The notes: generated by a model not told the origin, from the sequence alone. Numbered from the stretch's first letter, positions 17,760 to 26,883 are shown. The stretch: 64,000 bases of DNA from Psychrobacillus psychrotolerans (GCF_900115805.1 NZ_FOXU01000003.1:124001-188000); one strand, 5' to 3'. Numbers and translations are program-made.

Positions 17760-20387
17760 TTGTCAACCGAGAAAATCCTATTATTAGACGGCAACAGTTT
17801 GGCATACCGAGCTTTTTTTGCCCTACCTTTATTAACAAATGAACATGGAATACATACAAACGCAGTATATGGCTTTACAATGATGCTACAAAAAATTATG
17901 GATGAAGAAAATCCTACTCATATGCTCGTGGCATTTGATGCCGGTAAAACGACCTTCCGTCACTCTACTTTTGGCGATTATAAAGGTGGAAGACAAAAAA
18001 CACCACCAGAACTATCGGAACAATTCCCTTATATACGTAAGTTAATCGATGCTTATGGTATTAAGCGATACGAACTGGAAATGTATGAGGCAGACGATAT
18101 TATCGGTACTTTAAGTAAGCAAGCAGACGAAAAAGGGCAGCAAGTTGTAATTGTTTCAGGTGATAAAGATTTAACACAACTAGCTACAGATAAAACAACT
18201 GTGTATATCACAAGAAAAGGCATTACCGATATTGAAAAATATACACCTGAACATGTACAAGAAAAGTATGGCTTAACTCCATTACAGATTATAGACATGA
18301 AAGGTTTAATGGGAGATGCTTCTGATAATATTCCAGGAGTTCCTGGTGTCGGAGAAAAAACAGCTATTAAGCTTTTAAAAGAACATGGTTCGGTTGAGGA
18401 TTTATATAAAGCACTTGATACAGTTAGTGGCGTTAAACTAAAAGAAAAACTCATCGCCAACGAAGAGCAGGCAATTATGAGTAAGGCATTAGCTACGATT
18501 GAAACAGCTGCACCGATACAGATTTCTATAGACGATCTTTCATATACTGGTCCTAATATGGAAGAAGTAATTGAAGTTTGGAAGGAACTAGCTTTTAAAA
18601 CTCTTCTCGAGAAATCTGACTATATTTCAGAGGAATCCGAAACTACAGAAGTTGCATTCGAGATTGTTGAAAAAATTGACTCTACAATATTAGATAAAGT
18701 AATGTCAGTCCATTTAGAAATGTATGATGGGCAATATCATACAAGCGAATTATTAGGTATTGCTTTATCAGATGGAGAAAAGGGTTATTTTGCTCCTGCT
18801 GATATAGCTTTTCAATCGAAGGATTTTTGTTCTTGGTTAGAAAATGCTACGAATAAAAAGTATTTAGCAGATTCCAAAGCGACACAAGCAGTGAGTAGAA
18901 AACATAATGTGAACGTACATGGAGTGGAATTCGACCTTCTTTTAGCAGCGTATATAGTAAATCCTGCTATTTCTTCAGAGGATGTTGCGGCTATTGCAAA
19001 AGAATTTGGATATTTTAACTTGCTGACAAACGATAGTGTTTATGGAAAAGGTGCCAAAAAAACCGCACCCGAAATCGAGAAAATTGCAGAACATGCCGTA
19101 AGAAAGGCAAGGGCTATTTGGGACTTGAAAGAAAAGTTAGAAGTAAAACTGGAAGAAAATGAACAATATGCGTTGTATAAAGAAATAGAGCTACCGCTTG
19201 CATCTATCCTTGGTACGATGGAATCAGATGGGGTACTGGTGGATAAACAAATTCTTGTAGAAATGGGTCATGAGCTTAATATTAAGTTACGAGCGATTGA
19301 ACAAGACATTTATGCGTTAGCTGGTGAAACGTTTAATATTAATTCACCTAAACAATTAGGTGTAATACTATTTGAAAAAATTGGTCTTACCCCTATTAAA
19401 AAGACAAAAACGGGCTATTCAACTGCAGCAGATGTTTTGGAAAAACTAGCAAGTGAACATGAAATAATTGAGCAAATTCTACTATATCGTCAATTAGGTA
19501 AACTCAATTCCACATATATCGAAGGATTATTAAAAGAGATTCATGAAGATGATGGGAAGATCCATACCCGATATCAACAAGCCTTAACTTCAACTGGGCG
19601 TTTGAGTTCGATCAATCCAAACCTTCAAAATATACCAGTTCGTTTAGAAGAAGGTAGAAAAATACGTAAAGCCTTTGTTCCTTCACAACCGGGATGGGTA
19701 ATGTTTGCGGCGGATTACTCTCAAATTGAATTGCGTGTTCTTGCCCATATGTCTAAGGATGAAAACCTGGTAGAAGCTTTTAATAATGATCTGGATATTC
19801 ATACTAAAACGGCTATGGATGTATTCCATGTGGAGCAGGAAGCAGTAACGTCCGATATGCGCCGTGCTGCTAAGGCAGTTAACTTTGGGATTGTGTATGG
19901 TATTAGTGATTATGGTTTATCACAAAACCTAGATATTACTAGAAAAGAAGCGGCGACATTTATCGAGAATTATTTAAATAGCTTCCCAGGTGTAAAAGGA
20001 TATATGGATGATATCGTTCATGATGCGAAACAAACAGGCTACGTTACAACAATTTTGAATAGACGAAGATATTTGCCTGAAATAACAAGTTCTAACTTTA
20101 ATCTCCGCAGTTTTGCAGAACGTACTGCTATGAATACACCAATTCAAGGGAGTGCAGCCGATATTATTAAAAAAGCAATGATCGATATGGCGGAAAGATT
20201 AATATCAGAAAATATGCAGACCAAAATGCTACTACAAGTACATGATGAATTAATTTTTGAGGCTCCACCAGAGGAAATTGCAATGCTAGAAAAAATAGTG
20301 CCAGAGGTTATGGAAAACGCTATTAAACTGATTGTACCTTTGAAAGTGGATTATGCCTTTGGTTCATCTTGGTATGACACGAAGTAG
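17760..20387 (+). CDS. polA: DNA polymerase I
   Basis: About 875 residues. A TTG start is preferred: AAGGAG ends 9 bases upstream, whereas the ATG at 17754 is only 3 bases away, and the product then begins MSTEKILLLDG like family members. Order: 5'-3' exonuclease (to ~290; LLDGNSLAYRAFFA, DASDNIPGVPGVG), a vestigial 3'-5' exonuclease region lacking the usual acidic metal ligands, and family A polymerase with motif A (DYSQIELRVLAH), motif B (RRAAKAVNFGIVYG) and motif C (QVHDELIFE). It fills gaps in repair and Okazaki processing. First gene of polA-mutM-coaE. Confidence 0.97.
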   Translation: MSTEKILLLDGNSLAYRAFFALPLLTNEHGIHTNAVYGFTMMLQKIMDEENPTHMLVAFDAGKTTFRHSTFGDYKGGRQKTPPELSEQFPYIRKLIDAYGIKRYELEMYEADDIIGTLSKQADEKGQQVVIVSGDKDLTQLATDKTTVYITRKGITDIEKYTPEHVQEKYGLTPLQIIDMKGLMGDASDNIPGVPGVGEKTAIKLLKEHGSVEDLYKALDTVSGVKLKEKLIANEEQAIMSKALATIETAAPIQISIDDLSYTGPNMEEVIEVWKELAFKTLLEKSDYISEESETTEVAFEIVEKIDSTILDKVMSVHLEMYDGQYHTSELLGIALSDGEKGYFAPADIAFQSKDFCSWLENATNKKYLADSKATQAVSRKHNVNVHGVEFDLLLAAYIVNPAISSEDVAAIAKEFGYFNLLTNDSVYGKGAKKTAPEIEKIAEHAVRKARAIWDLKEKLEVKLEENEQYALYKEIELPLASILGTMESDGVLVDKQILVEMGHELNIKLRAIEQDIYALAGETFNINSPKQLGVILFEKIGLTPIKKTKTGYSTAADVLEKLASEHEIIEQILLYRQLGKLNSTYIEGLLKEIHEDDGKIHTRYQQALTSTGRLSSINPNLQNIPVRLEEGRKIRKAFVPSQPGWVMFAADYSQIELRVLAHMSKDENLVEAFNNDLDIHTKTAMDVFHVEQEAVTSDMRRAAKAVNFGIVYGISDYGLSQNLDITRKEAATFIENYLNSFPGVKGYMDDIVHDAKQTGYVTTILNRRRYLPEITSSNFNLRSFAERTAMNTPIQGSAADIIKKAMIDMAERLISENMQTKMLLQVHDELIFEAPPEEIAMLEKIVPEVMENAIKLIVPLKVDYAFGSSWYDTK

Positions 20388-20399
20388 GGGGTAACTTGT

Positions 20400-21272
20400 A
20401 TGCCGGAATTACCAGAAGTAGAGGGCGTATTACGCGCCCTTCAACCAATTGTAACTGGAAAGACTATTAAGTCAGTAGAAGTTTCTGAAACCATTTATAA
20501 TTCCAAAGCAATTGGTAAAGAAGCAATTATTAAAGGGTTAGATGTAGAGCAGTTTTGTCTAGCTTTGCCTGGCACAAAGATCGACCATCTAGAAAGAAGG
20601 TCCAAATATATTTATTTTCATCTTCTAAAGGATGGACTCCCTTATATGCTTGTATCGCATTTGGGCATGTCAGGGGCATGGTTTTCTGTGAAAAACTTGC
20701 ATGAAATTACAGAAGTTAAGTTTAGAAAGCATGCGCATGTTACCATCTATTTTGAAGAAGGGGATCTGTTAGTCTATTCGGATATCCGACGGTTTGGCGA
20801 ACTGCGATTCTTAGAAACAGAAGCGGACTACCCACCTCTACTATTAATGGCACCTGAGCCTTTTGATCAGCATGCATTAGATCATTTTCTGCATATGAGT
20901 GCATTGCCAAAATACGAAAATAAAGCAATAAAAGAATTTATCATGGATGGTCATGTTGTATCTGGTTGTGGCAATATTTATGCAACAGAAGCATTATTTC
21001 GTATGAAAATACATCCGGCTCGGGCAGTAAAAAGAATTAGTAGAGAGCGGAAAATTCATTTGTTTCAAGAAATTGTAATTGTCTTACTTGATAGTATAGA
21101 AAATGGGGGTAGTACGATCTCTGATTATCGTACTATTAATGGCGGAGCAGGAAATATGCAAAATAGACTTCAAATGTATGGCAAAAAGGAATGTGGATTC
21201 TGTGGCACGAAAACGAAACAGAAGACAATCGGTGGTCGGACATCTACCTATTGCCCAGCATGTCAAAAATAA
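20400..21272 (+). CDS. mutM: Formamidopyrimidine-DNA glycosylase
   Basis: 290 residues. Pro2/Glu3 catalytic N-terminus (MPELPEVEG), the conserved lysine in LERRSKYIYF, helix-two-turn-helix (VSGCGNIYATEALF) and a C-terminal zinc finger with CGFC and CPAC pairs. It removes 8-oxoguanine and ring-opened purines and nicks the strand. It starts 13 bp after polA (GGGGG site) and ends 12 bp before coaE, a repair-centred operon. The H2TH has Cys where most members have Val, a minor change. Confidence 0.97.
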   Translation: MPELPEVEGVLRALQPIVTGKTIKSVEVSETIYNSKAIGKEAIIKGLDVEQFCLALPGTKIDHLERRSKYIYFHLLKDGLPYMLVSHLGMSGAWFSVKNLHEITEVKFRKHAHVTIYFEEGDLLVYSDIRRFGELRFLETEADYPPLLLMAPEPFDQHALDHFLHMSALPKYENKAIKEFIMDGHVVSGCGNIYATEALFRMKIHPARAVKRISRERKIHLFQEIVIVLLDSIENGGSTISDYRTINGGAGNMQNRLQMYGKKECGFCGTKTKQKTIGGRTSTYCPACQK

Positions 21273-21284
21273 GGGAGCAACCAG

Positions 21285-21881
21285 ATGATTATTGGATTAA
21301 CGGGAAGTATTGCTAGTGGGAAAAGCACCGTTGCGAATATGTTATCGGAAATGGGCTTTCCCATTATTGATGCAGATCTTGTCGCGCGTATAGTAGTTGA
21401 AAAAGGAACTGCGACTCTAGAGACAATTAAAGAAGTATTTGGTACACAAGTTATCCATGAGGATGGAACGTTAAATAGGGAAGAATTAGGGGCATTAATT
21501 TTTTCAGATCCTTCCAAACGTAAGCAGTTAAATGATATTATGCATCCTGCTATCCGGGAAGAAATGTTAGTGCAAAGGCAACAGCTTGTGCAACAAGGGC
21601 ATCCAGTAATTATTATGGATATACCATTGCTTTTTGAAAGTAGATTACAATCTTTTGTCGATAAAATCCTTGTTGTGACTGTAACTGAACAAAAACAATT
21701 AGAAAGATTGATGGCTCGAAATGGTTTTACACATGAAGAAGCCAGATTACGTATTCAATCACAATTACCTTTGTCTGTTAAAGAAGAAGGTGCGGATGCG
21801 GTTATTTATAATAATGAAACCATCGAGGAAACAAAACAACAATTGCAAAAAGTATTGGCGATTTGGGAGCAAACAAACTAA
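21285..21881 (+). CDS. coaE: Dephospho-CoA kinase
   Basis: 198 residues, usual size. P-loop GLTGSIASGKST at the N-terminus, the DADLVAR substrate loop, DIPLLFESRL and the lid LERLMARNGFTHEEA. It phosphorylates dephospho-CoA, the last step of coenzyme A synthesis. Third gene of the polA-mutM-coaE operon; a terminator lies 80 bp downstream. Confidence 0.97.
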   Translation: MIIGLTGSIASGKSTVANMLSEMGFPIIDADLVARIVVEKGTATLETIKEVFGTQVIHEDGTLNREELGALIFSDPSKRKQLNDIMHPAIREEMLVQRQQLVQQGHPVIIMDIPLLFESRLQSFVDKILVVTVTEQKQLERLMARNGFTHEEARLRIQSQLPLSVKEEGADAVIYNNETIEETKQQLQKVLAIWEQTN

Positions 21882-21960
21882 AGGTTAGTTAATAACATTT
21901 TAAGCATTAGAATTCGAAAAGTGATACTATTTTTTCGCAAGTGGAAATAAAGAAGAAGAG

Positions 21961-21994
21961 AAGCGTCTGAATTTGTATCTTCAGATGCTTTTTC
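21961..21994 (+). terminator. Terminator of polA-mutM-coaE
   Basis: AAGCGTCTGAA / TTCAGATGCTT stem (one G-T pair), 8-nt loop, then TTTTC. Confidence 0.82.
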
Positions 21995-22056
21995 TATGTA
22001 GAAGGAAAAATTTCTTCTATTATTCCTAAATAGTATTGTTGAAGAGGATTTGCTTG

Positions 22057-22150
22057 CAGATAAATGCCATCATATTTTCGGAAAAAGAAAGGCTGTTTGT
22101 GACGTTAGTCATAAACAGCCTTTTAAAAATACTCGGTAATAGTAGAGAAA
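22057..22150. repeat. Dispersed hairpin repeat, copy 2
   Basis: Same layout as the copy at 6211-6306: AAAGGCTGTTTGTGAC and GTCATAAACAGCCTTTT form the central hairpin, flanked by CAGATA on the left and CGGTAATAGTA on the right. Differences in one arm are matched in the other (GGTTGTGAC with GTCACGACC; TGTTTGTGAC with GTCATAAACA), so the stem is kept. Similarity may extend to an AACAGGTT about 45 bp further right in both copies. Confidence 0.65.
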
Positions 22151-22291
22151 TAATTCGAATCATAGCCAACAAGAAACTATAGTAACAGGTTTTCACTTTC
22201 CCAACTTCAGTTGTTCTGTAACCAACTGCAAAGTTATTTGAAAATACTAACATTTATAATATATACTTTAGGGGCTACACAATAAAGAAAA

Positions 22292-22302
22292 TGTGTTATA
22301 CT
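22292..22302 (+). promoter_or_regulatory. CcpN-type operator over the gapB -10
   Basis: TGTGTTATACT matches the CcpN consensus TRTGHYATAYW at every position and overlaps an extended -10 (TGTGTTATACT, -10 TATACT). A second site with one mismatch (TATAATATATA, 22255-22265) lies 37 bp upstream, in AT-rich sequence. CcpN is known to repress gapB and pckA on glucose in B. subtilis. Confidence 0.65.
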
Positions 22303-22355
22303 AATTCAAGGTTATAAACAATTAAGTATCACACAGTTACAGGAGGACTTTTCAC

Positions 22356-23360
22356 ATGACAGTTTCAGTAGCGATTAATGGTTTTGGACGTATCGGACGT
22401 ATGGTTTTTCGTCAAGCAATAGCACAAGAGGATTTAAATGTGGTAGCGATAAATGCGAGATACCCATTAGAGACGTTGGCACATCTTATTAAATATGATT
22501 CTACACATGGTACTTTCACTGGAGATATTTCATTAGCAGAAAACGCACTAATCATTGATGGTCAGCGTGTTCAAATTGTGGATGATCGAGATCCAGCAAA
22601 TTTACCTTGGAAAGAGTTAAACGTGGATATTGTAATTGAATCTACTGGAAAATTTAATGATGGAGAAAAAGCTAAAGCACATATCGAAGCTGGTGCGAAA
22701 AAGGTAATAATCACAGCTCCTGCAAAAAACGAAGATGCCACAATTGTTATGGGAGTTAACGATGATAAATTAGATTCATCGATTCACCATATTATTTCAA
22801 ACGCTAGCTGTACTACAAATTGCTTAGCACCTGTAGTTAAAGTATTAAATGATACATTTGGTATTGAAAATGGGTTAATGACGACTGTTCATGCATATAC
22901 AAACGATCAGAACAATCTCGATAATCCTCATAAAGATTTAAGACGTGCACGTGCTTGTGGCCAATCAATCATTCCAACTTCTACTGGCGCTGCGAAAGCA
23001 CTTTCACTTGTGTTACCTGAGCTTCAAGGGAAAATTCATGGTATGGCGTTACGTGTGCCGACTCCGAATGTCTCTTTAGTAGATTTAGTAGTAGATTTAC
23101 AGAAGGATGTTACTGTTGAAGAAGTAAATGATGCTTTTGTAAAAGCATCTGAAGGGGCAATGCAAGGGATTTTAGGAATTACGATGGAGCCGCTAGTATC
23201 AATCGACTTTAATACTTCTACATTATCTACTACAGTAGATGGGTTAACTACTATGGTAATTGGTAACCGTAAAGTGAAGGTTCTTGCATGGTATGATAAC
23301 GAGTGGGGTTACTCTGCTAGAGTAGTGGACCTTACTAAAAAAGTAGCTTTATCACTGTAA
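22356..23360 (+). CDS. gapB: Glyceraldehyde-3-phosphate dehydrogenase, gluconeogenic type
   Basis: 334 residues. NAD(P)-binding GFGRIGRM, catalytic Cys152 in SNASCTTN, and WYDNEWGYS. After beta-strand 2 the sequence is AINARYP, without the Asp that fixes NAD specificity in GapA, so NADP-preferring GapB is indicated. GapB runs the reaction toward glyceraldehyde 3-phosphate during gluconeogenesis. The CcpN-type operator and the gapB-speD-nrdR-dnaB-dnaI order support the assignment. AGGAGGA precedes the ATG. Confidence 0.96.
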   Translation: MTVSVAINGFGRIGRMVFRQAIAQEDLNVVAINARYPLETLAHLIKYDSTHGTFTGDISLAENALIIDGQRVQIVDDRDPANLPWKELNVDIVIESTGKFNDGEKAKAHIEAGAKKVIITAPAKNEDATIVMGVNDDKLDSSIHHIISNASCTTNCLAPVVKVLNDTFGIENGLMTTVHAYTNDQNNLDNPHKDLRRARACGQSIIPTSTGAAKALSLVLPELQGKIHGMALRVPTPNVSLVDLVVDLQKDVTVEEVNDAFVKASEGAMQGILGITMEPLVSIDFNTSTLSTTVDGLTTMVIGNRKVKVLAWYDNEWGYSARVVDLTKKVALSL

Positions 23361-23367
23361 TTATCTT

Positions 23368-23400
23368 ATCCTCTTTCTAGCTGATAGAAAGAGGATTTAT
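23368..23400 (+). terminator. Terminator between gapB and speD
   Basis: A perfect 12-bp stem (ATCCTCTTTCTA / TAGAAAGAGGAT) with a 5-nt loop followed by TTATT. The weak T run suggests partial read-through into speD. Confidence 0.78.
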
Positions 23401-23406
23401 TAGTTC

Positions 23407-23435
23407 TTGCATAATTCTGTAAAACAACATATAAT
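23407..23435 (+). promoter_or_regulatory. Sigma-A promoter of speD
   Basis: TTGCAT (-35) and a perfect TATAAT (-10) separated by 17 bp. It implies a leader of about 118 nt before speD. Confidence 0.8.
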
Positions 23436-23442
23436 GAGAATC

Positions 23443-23559
23443 GTGTTACTTTATTAGAACACCGACTACTTAAAGGGTTAGGACCTCTTTGGACTAACTT
23501 TCCCCCGTGGTAGTCAACTTTGAGGTTAAAAATAAACTTATCAAAGGGGGAAACGGACA
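23443..23559 (+). ncRNA. Structured speD 5' leader, candidate translational switch
   Basis: Possible pairings: a 5' hairpin GTGTT/AACAC (23443-23447 / 23458-23462); a main stem GACTAC/GTAGTC (23464-23469 / 23510-23515) enclosing GTTAG/CTAAC (23477-23481 / 23494-23498); and an unpaired TTTCCCCC (23499-23506) inside the main stem that is complementary over 8 bases to GGGGGAAA (23546-23553), the speD Shine-Dalgarno site. An alternative hairpin CTTTGA/TCAAAG (23518-23523 / 23541-23546) competes. Loop-to-ribosome-site pairing gives an H-type pseudoknot, as in some translational riboswitches. I do not recognise a known class. Confidence 0.5.
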
Positions 23560-23943
23560 TTGGAAACAATGGGACGTCACATTATTGCAGAACTATGGGA
23601 GTGCGATTTCGACAAACTTAACGATATGCAATTTATCGAACAAACATTTGTTGATGCTGCACTAAAATCTGGTGCAGAAGTTAGAGAAGTTGCATTTCAC
23701 AAATTTGCGCCACAAGGTGTAAGTGGAGTCGTTATTATTTCCGAATCGCATTTAACGATTCACAGCTTTCCAGAGCATGGTTATGCGAGCATTGATGTGT
23801 ATACATGTGGTGATTTGGATCCATCAATCGCAGCTAACTATATTGCAGATGCTCTTAATGCTGGAATTCGCGAAACGTTAGAAATGCCACGTGGTATGGG
23901 ACCAGTTAAAAAGCCTGCATCACGTTTGACAGTTCAAGCGTAA
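23560..23943 (+). CDS. speD: S-adenosylmethionine decarboxylase proenzyme
   Basis: 127 residues, started at TTG with GGGGG 9 bases upstream; the product then begins METMGRH as in B. subtilis SpeD. Self-cleavage occurs at Glu62-Ser63 ([10 protein letters not shown]), turning Ser63 into the pyruvoyl cofactor; His68 and the Cys in VYTCGD are the other active-site residues. It makes decarboxylated SAM, the aminopropyl donor for spermidine. It has its own promoter, an unusual leader and a terminator, so it can be controlled separately from gapB. Confidence 0.97.
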   Translation: METMGRHIIAELWECDFDKLNDMQFIEQTFVDAALKSGAEVREVAFHKFAPQGVSGVVIISESHLTIHSFPEHGYASIDVYTCGDLDPSIAANYIADALNAGIRETLEMPRGMGPVKKPASRLTVQA

Positions 23944-23966
23944 TAAATTTATACCTGACTGAGTGA

Positions 23967-23992
23967 GCAGAGGAGTGATTCCTCTGCTTTTT
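23967..23992 (+). terminator. Rho-independent terminator of speD
   Basis: GCAGAGGA / TCCTCTGC stem, 5-nt loop, then TTTTT. Confidence 0.9.
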
Positions 23993-24064
23993 CGATTTTA
24001 TAGAAGAATATTGTTATAATAGATACATACATAAAAATACCGTGAAGAATTAGGAGAGATCTAT

Positions 24065-24529
24065 ATGAGATGCCCAACTTGTCAATACAATGGCACAAAA
24101 GTTGTCGATTCTCGTCCTGTGGATGACAATAAGGCAATCCGAAGAAGAAGAGAGTGCGAAGAATGTGGGTTTCGTTTTACCACATTCGAAAAAGTAGAAG
24201 AAACACCATTAATCGTTATTAAAAAAGATGGTTCTCGAGAAGAGTTCAGTCGAGAAAAAGTATTGCGTGGGCTAATTCGTGCATGTGAAAAGAGACCAGT
24301 GGAGTTAGAACGACTAGAAAATATTGTTTTCTCTATAGAAAAAGAATTGCGAAGAATGGGAAATGCAGAAGTTAGGTCAGAGGACGTCGGAGAGATTGTC
24401 ATGGACCAGCTAGCAGAAGTAGATGAAGTAGCTTATGTTCGTTTTGCTTCCGTCTATCGCCAATTTAAAGATATAAATGTATTTATCGATGAATTAAAGG
24501 AAATTTTAAAGAAAAACCCTTCCTTATAA
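24065..24529 (+). CDS. nrdR: Transcriptional repressor NrdR
   Basis: 154 residues. Zinc ribbon with Cys3, Cys6, Cys31 and Cys34 (MRCPTC ... CEEC) and an ATP-cone domain (~47-140; [19 protein letters not shown]). NrdR senses ATP/dATP and represses ribonucleotide reductase genes. A TATAAT at 24015-24020 is its probable -10, with only a weak -35. It precedes dnaB by 45 bp, the conserved nrdR-dnaB-dnaI arrangement. Confidence 0.97.
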   Translation: MRCPTCQYNGTKVVDSRPVDDNKAIRRRRECEECGFRFTTFEKVEETPLIVIKKDGSREEFSREKVLRGLIRACEKRPVELERLENIVFSIEKELRRMGNAEVRSEDVGEIVMDQLAEVDEVAYVRFASVYRQFKDINVFIDELKEILKKNPSL

Positions 24530-24573
24530 ATAGCATTATTTTAATACTTATCAATATAAAGGAGTAGATACAA

Positions 24574-25935
24574 TTGTCGATGTTATATAAAGAACTACAG
24601 CCAGCAGATTTGTATATGATTCGCTTACCATATTCTTTATCAGATTATGATCGGCAATTGTTAACTTTGTTTTATCAACCGTTAGTTGGAGCAGAAAGCA
24701 TAAGTTTGTATTTAACACTTTGGGCAGACGGAGAACATAATGATAAAGAGCGATGGTCACATTATCAACTGATGAATGTCCTTGGAATGCCAATAGGGAA
24801 AATTTTTCAGGCCCGTCTTGCTCTGGAAGCAATTGGTCTTCTCCGTACTTGGAAAAAAACAATGGAGGATGGAAGTGTATTCCATTATGAACTTGCAGCA
24901 CCATTAGATGCTGAGTCATTTTTAAAGGATCCATTACTTTCTATGTTTTTGCTCAATAAAGTAGGAGAAAATGCCTTTAAACAACTACGTAATCGATTTA
25001 TACTAAGTTCTAATTGGAATGACGGTTTCACGGACGTCTCTAGAACTTTTGTTGATGTATTTAAACCGTCTACTAAAATGAATAATACTGTATCTTACGA
25101 TGAAGATTTCGAATCGAAGGAAAGAAAGTCTTCTGTTCCTTTTTATTATAATGACTTTGACTTTTCGTTACTTCAAGAAGGTCTTTCAGAACAATTAGTG
25201 CCTAAATCAGCGATGACAATAGAAGCGAAAGAAGTAATTGCAAAACTCTCTTTTTTATATAATTTAAGTCCTGTGGAAATGCAAAAAGTTGTTATACTAG
25301 CGTTAGATGATGATCTGCATTTATCCGAAGCGAGATTAAAGAAAGCGTGTGCAGATTATTACAAGCTGACTGTTTCGAAAGTAGCGCCTATTATTGAAAA
25401 GATTGAGAAAAAAACTGTACCTTCTGAACCTACGGGGCCTTTAACAAAAGAAGGTGAGTTAATACATTATTTAGAAACAACGCCTCCGATATCTGTATTA
25501 AAAGATATTGCGAATGGGAAAGAACCAATTCTTGCAGACGTTCAGTTGGCGAATCATTTTGTTACTCATTTTAAAATGCCAGTTGGAGTTGTAAATGTAT
25601 TGTTGCAATATGTATTACTTCGTACAGATATGAAACTCACGAAAAATTATGCAGAGAAAATTGCTTCTCATTGGATGAGGAAGAATGTCAAAACAGCCAA
25701 AGAAGCAATGGAGCTTGCTCGAAACGAACATGAACAATATGTAAAATGGAAAAACGAAGGTTCTCCACAAAAAACATATACTAAAAAACCGACTCGCGAG
25801 GAAAAAGTGCCTGATTGGTTTTATAAAAAAGATGGAGAAACGAAAAAATCAACTGGTAAAAATACAAATGGAATACAAAATATTGATGAAGAACGGCAAA
25901 AATTATTAGCAGAGCTAGGCATGCTGAAAAGGTAG
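24574..25935 (+). CDS. dnaB: Replication initiation and membrane attachment protein DnaB
   Basis: 453 residues from a TTG with AAAGGAG 9 bases upstream. Gram-positive DnaB (not the helicase): an N-terminal DnaB/DnaD-type winged-helix region (YKELQPADLYMI, LLTLFYQPLVGA), a middle DDBH2-like helical domain (~290-400; MPVGVVNVLLQYVLLR) and a basic linker and tail rich in Lys and Glu. It loads the DnaC helicase with DnaI and DnaD at oriC and restart sites. It is coupled to dnaI. Confidence 0.93.
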   Translation: MSMLYKELQPADLYMIRLPYSLSDYDRQLLTLFYQPLVGAESISLYLTLWADGEHNDKERWSHYQLMNVLGMPIGKIFQARLALEAIGLLRTWKKTMEDGSVFHYELAAPLDAESFLKDPLLSMFLLNKVGENAFKQLRNRFILSSNWNDGFTDVSRTFVDVFKPSTKMNNTVSYDEDFESKERKSSVPFYYNDFDFSLLQEGLSEQLVPKSAMTIEAKEVIAKLSFLYNLSPVEMQKVVILALDDDLHLSEARLKKACADYYKLTVSKVAPIIEKIEKKTVPSEPTGPLTKEGELIHYLETTPPISVLKDIANGKEPILADVQLANHFVTHFKMPVGVVNVLLQYVLLRTDMKLTKNYAEKIASHWMRKNVKTAKEAMELARNEHEQYVKWKNEGSPQKTYTKKPTREEKVPDWFYKKDGETKKSTGKNTNGIQNIDEERQKLLAELGMLKR

Positions 25936-25944
25936 GTGGCAAAA

Positions 25945-26883
25945 GTGGAACGTATAAATGAAACCTTAAAAAGAGTTATATCTCCTGAATTTACTACACG
26001 ACTTAACGATATGAAAAAAGAAGTTTTGGAAGACACGAGAGTGCAAAAGTTTCTAGAGGAGAACGCCTCAGATATTAATAAAGAGATAGTCGATCGTAGT
26101 TTGAGTAAGTTATATGAATTTATTTCTCAATCCCATGATTGTGGTTCTTGTCCATCGCTAGATCAGTGTCAGAATTACATGAAGGGGTATGAACCTAAAC
26201 TAGTCCTTGACCGAAATTTGATAGATAATAATTTTGTTCGTTGCAAACGAGGCATTATTGAAGACGAGCGTAAGAAAGTTATTTCCATGATTAACAGTAT
26301 TCATATGCCTAAAGAGGTTATGGAAGCAACGCTTGCCGGAGTAGATTTAGAGGATGGCAGTAGGGTAGTTGCTGTTCGCGCAGCTAAAGACTTTTTGAAT
26401 GAATGGGAGCGTACAAACGTACTTCCAACTAAAGGTTTATATATTTACGGGAAGTTTGGTGTAGGGAAATCTTATTTACTTGGTGCTTTGGCAAATGAGT
26501 TAGCCGCTAGACATATTCATTCGGTTGTTGTATATGTACCTGAATTTCTAAGAGAAATGAAACAAGCGATTCAAGATCATTCGCTTGCTGAGAAGATTGA
26601 ATTTGTGAAACGTGCTCCTGTTTTAATGTTAGATGACATTGGAGCGGAGATTATGTCGAGTTGGACCCGTGATGAAATACTAGGGACAATCCTGCATTAC
26701 CGAATGTCGGAACAACTGCCAACTTTTATGTCTTCTAACTTCAATTATGATGAATTACAACATCATTTATCTTTCACACAGCGTGGGGAAAAGGAAGTAG
26801 TAAAAGCTGGTCGAATTATGGAACGGATTAAAGCACTTACGACACCAATCTCACTTCAAGGTAAAAATTGGAGAGAAAGTTAA
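25945..26883 (+). CDS. dnaI: Primosomal protein DnaI (helicase loader)
   Basis: 312 residues from the GTG that has AGGTGG 5 bases upstream; an earlier GTG at 25936, only 3 bases after AAGG, would add three residues. N-terminal zinc-binding helicase-interaction region (CGSCPSLDQC and a later Cys), then an AAA+ ATPase with Walker A GKFGVGKS (169-176), Walker B LMLDDIGAE and sensor SSNFNYDEL. It loads the replicative helicase. Translationally linked to dnaB; a Thr T-box unit follows. Confidence 0.95.
   Translation: MERINETLKRVISPEFTTRLNDMKKEVLEDTRVQKFLEENASDINKEIVDRSLSKLYEFISQSHDCGSCPSLDQCQNYMKGYEPKLVLDRNLIDNNFVRCKRGIIEDERKKVISMINSIHMPKEVMEATLAGVDLEDGSRVVAVRAAKDFLNEWERTNVLPTKGLYIYGKFGVGKSYLLGALANELAARHIHSVVVYVPEFLREMKQAIQDHSLAEKIEFVKRAPVLMLDDIGAEIMSSWTRDEILGTILHYRMSEQLPTFMSSNFNYDELQHHLSFTQRGEKEVVKAGRIMERIKALTTPISLQGKNWRES

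Noticed and set aside
22026-22253. Minus-strand open frame before gapB (about 75 codons)
   Set aside because: Also overlaps the repeat copy, has no family resemblance and no ribosome site.
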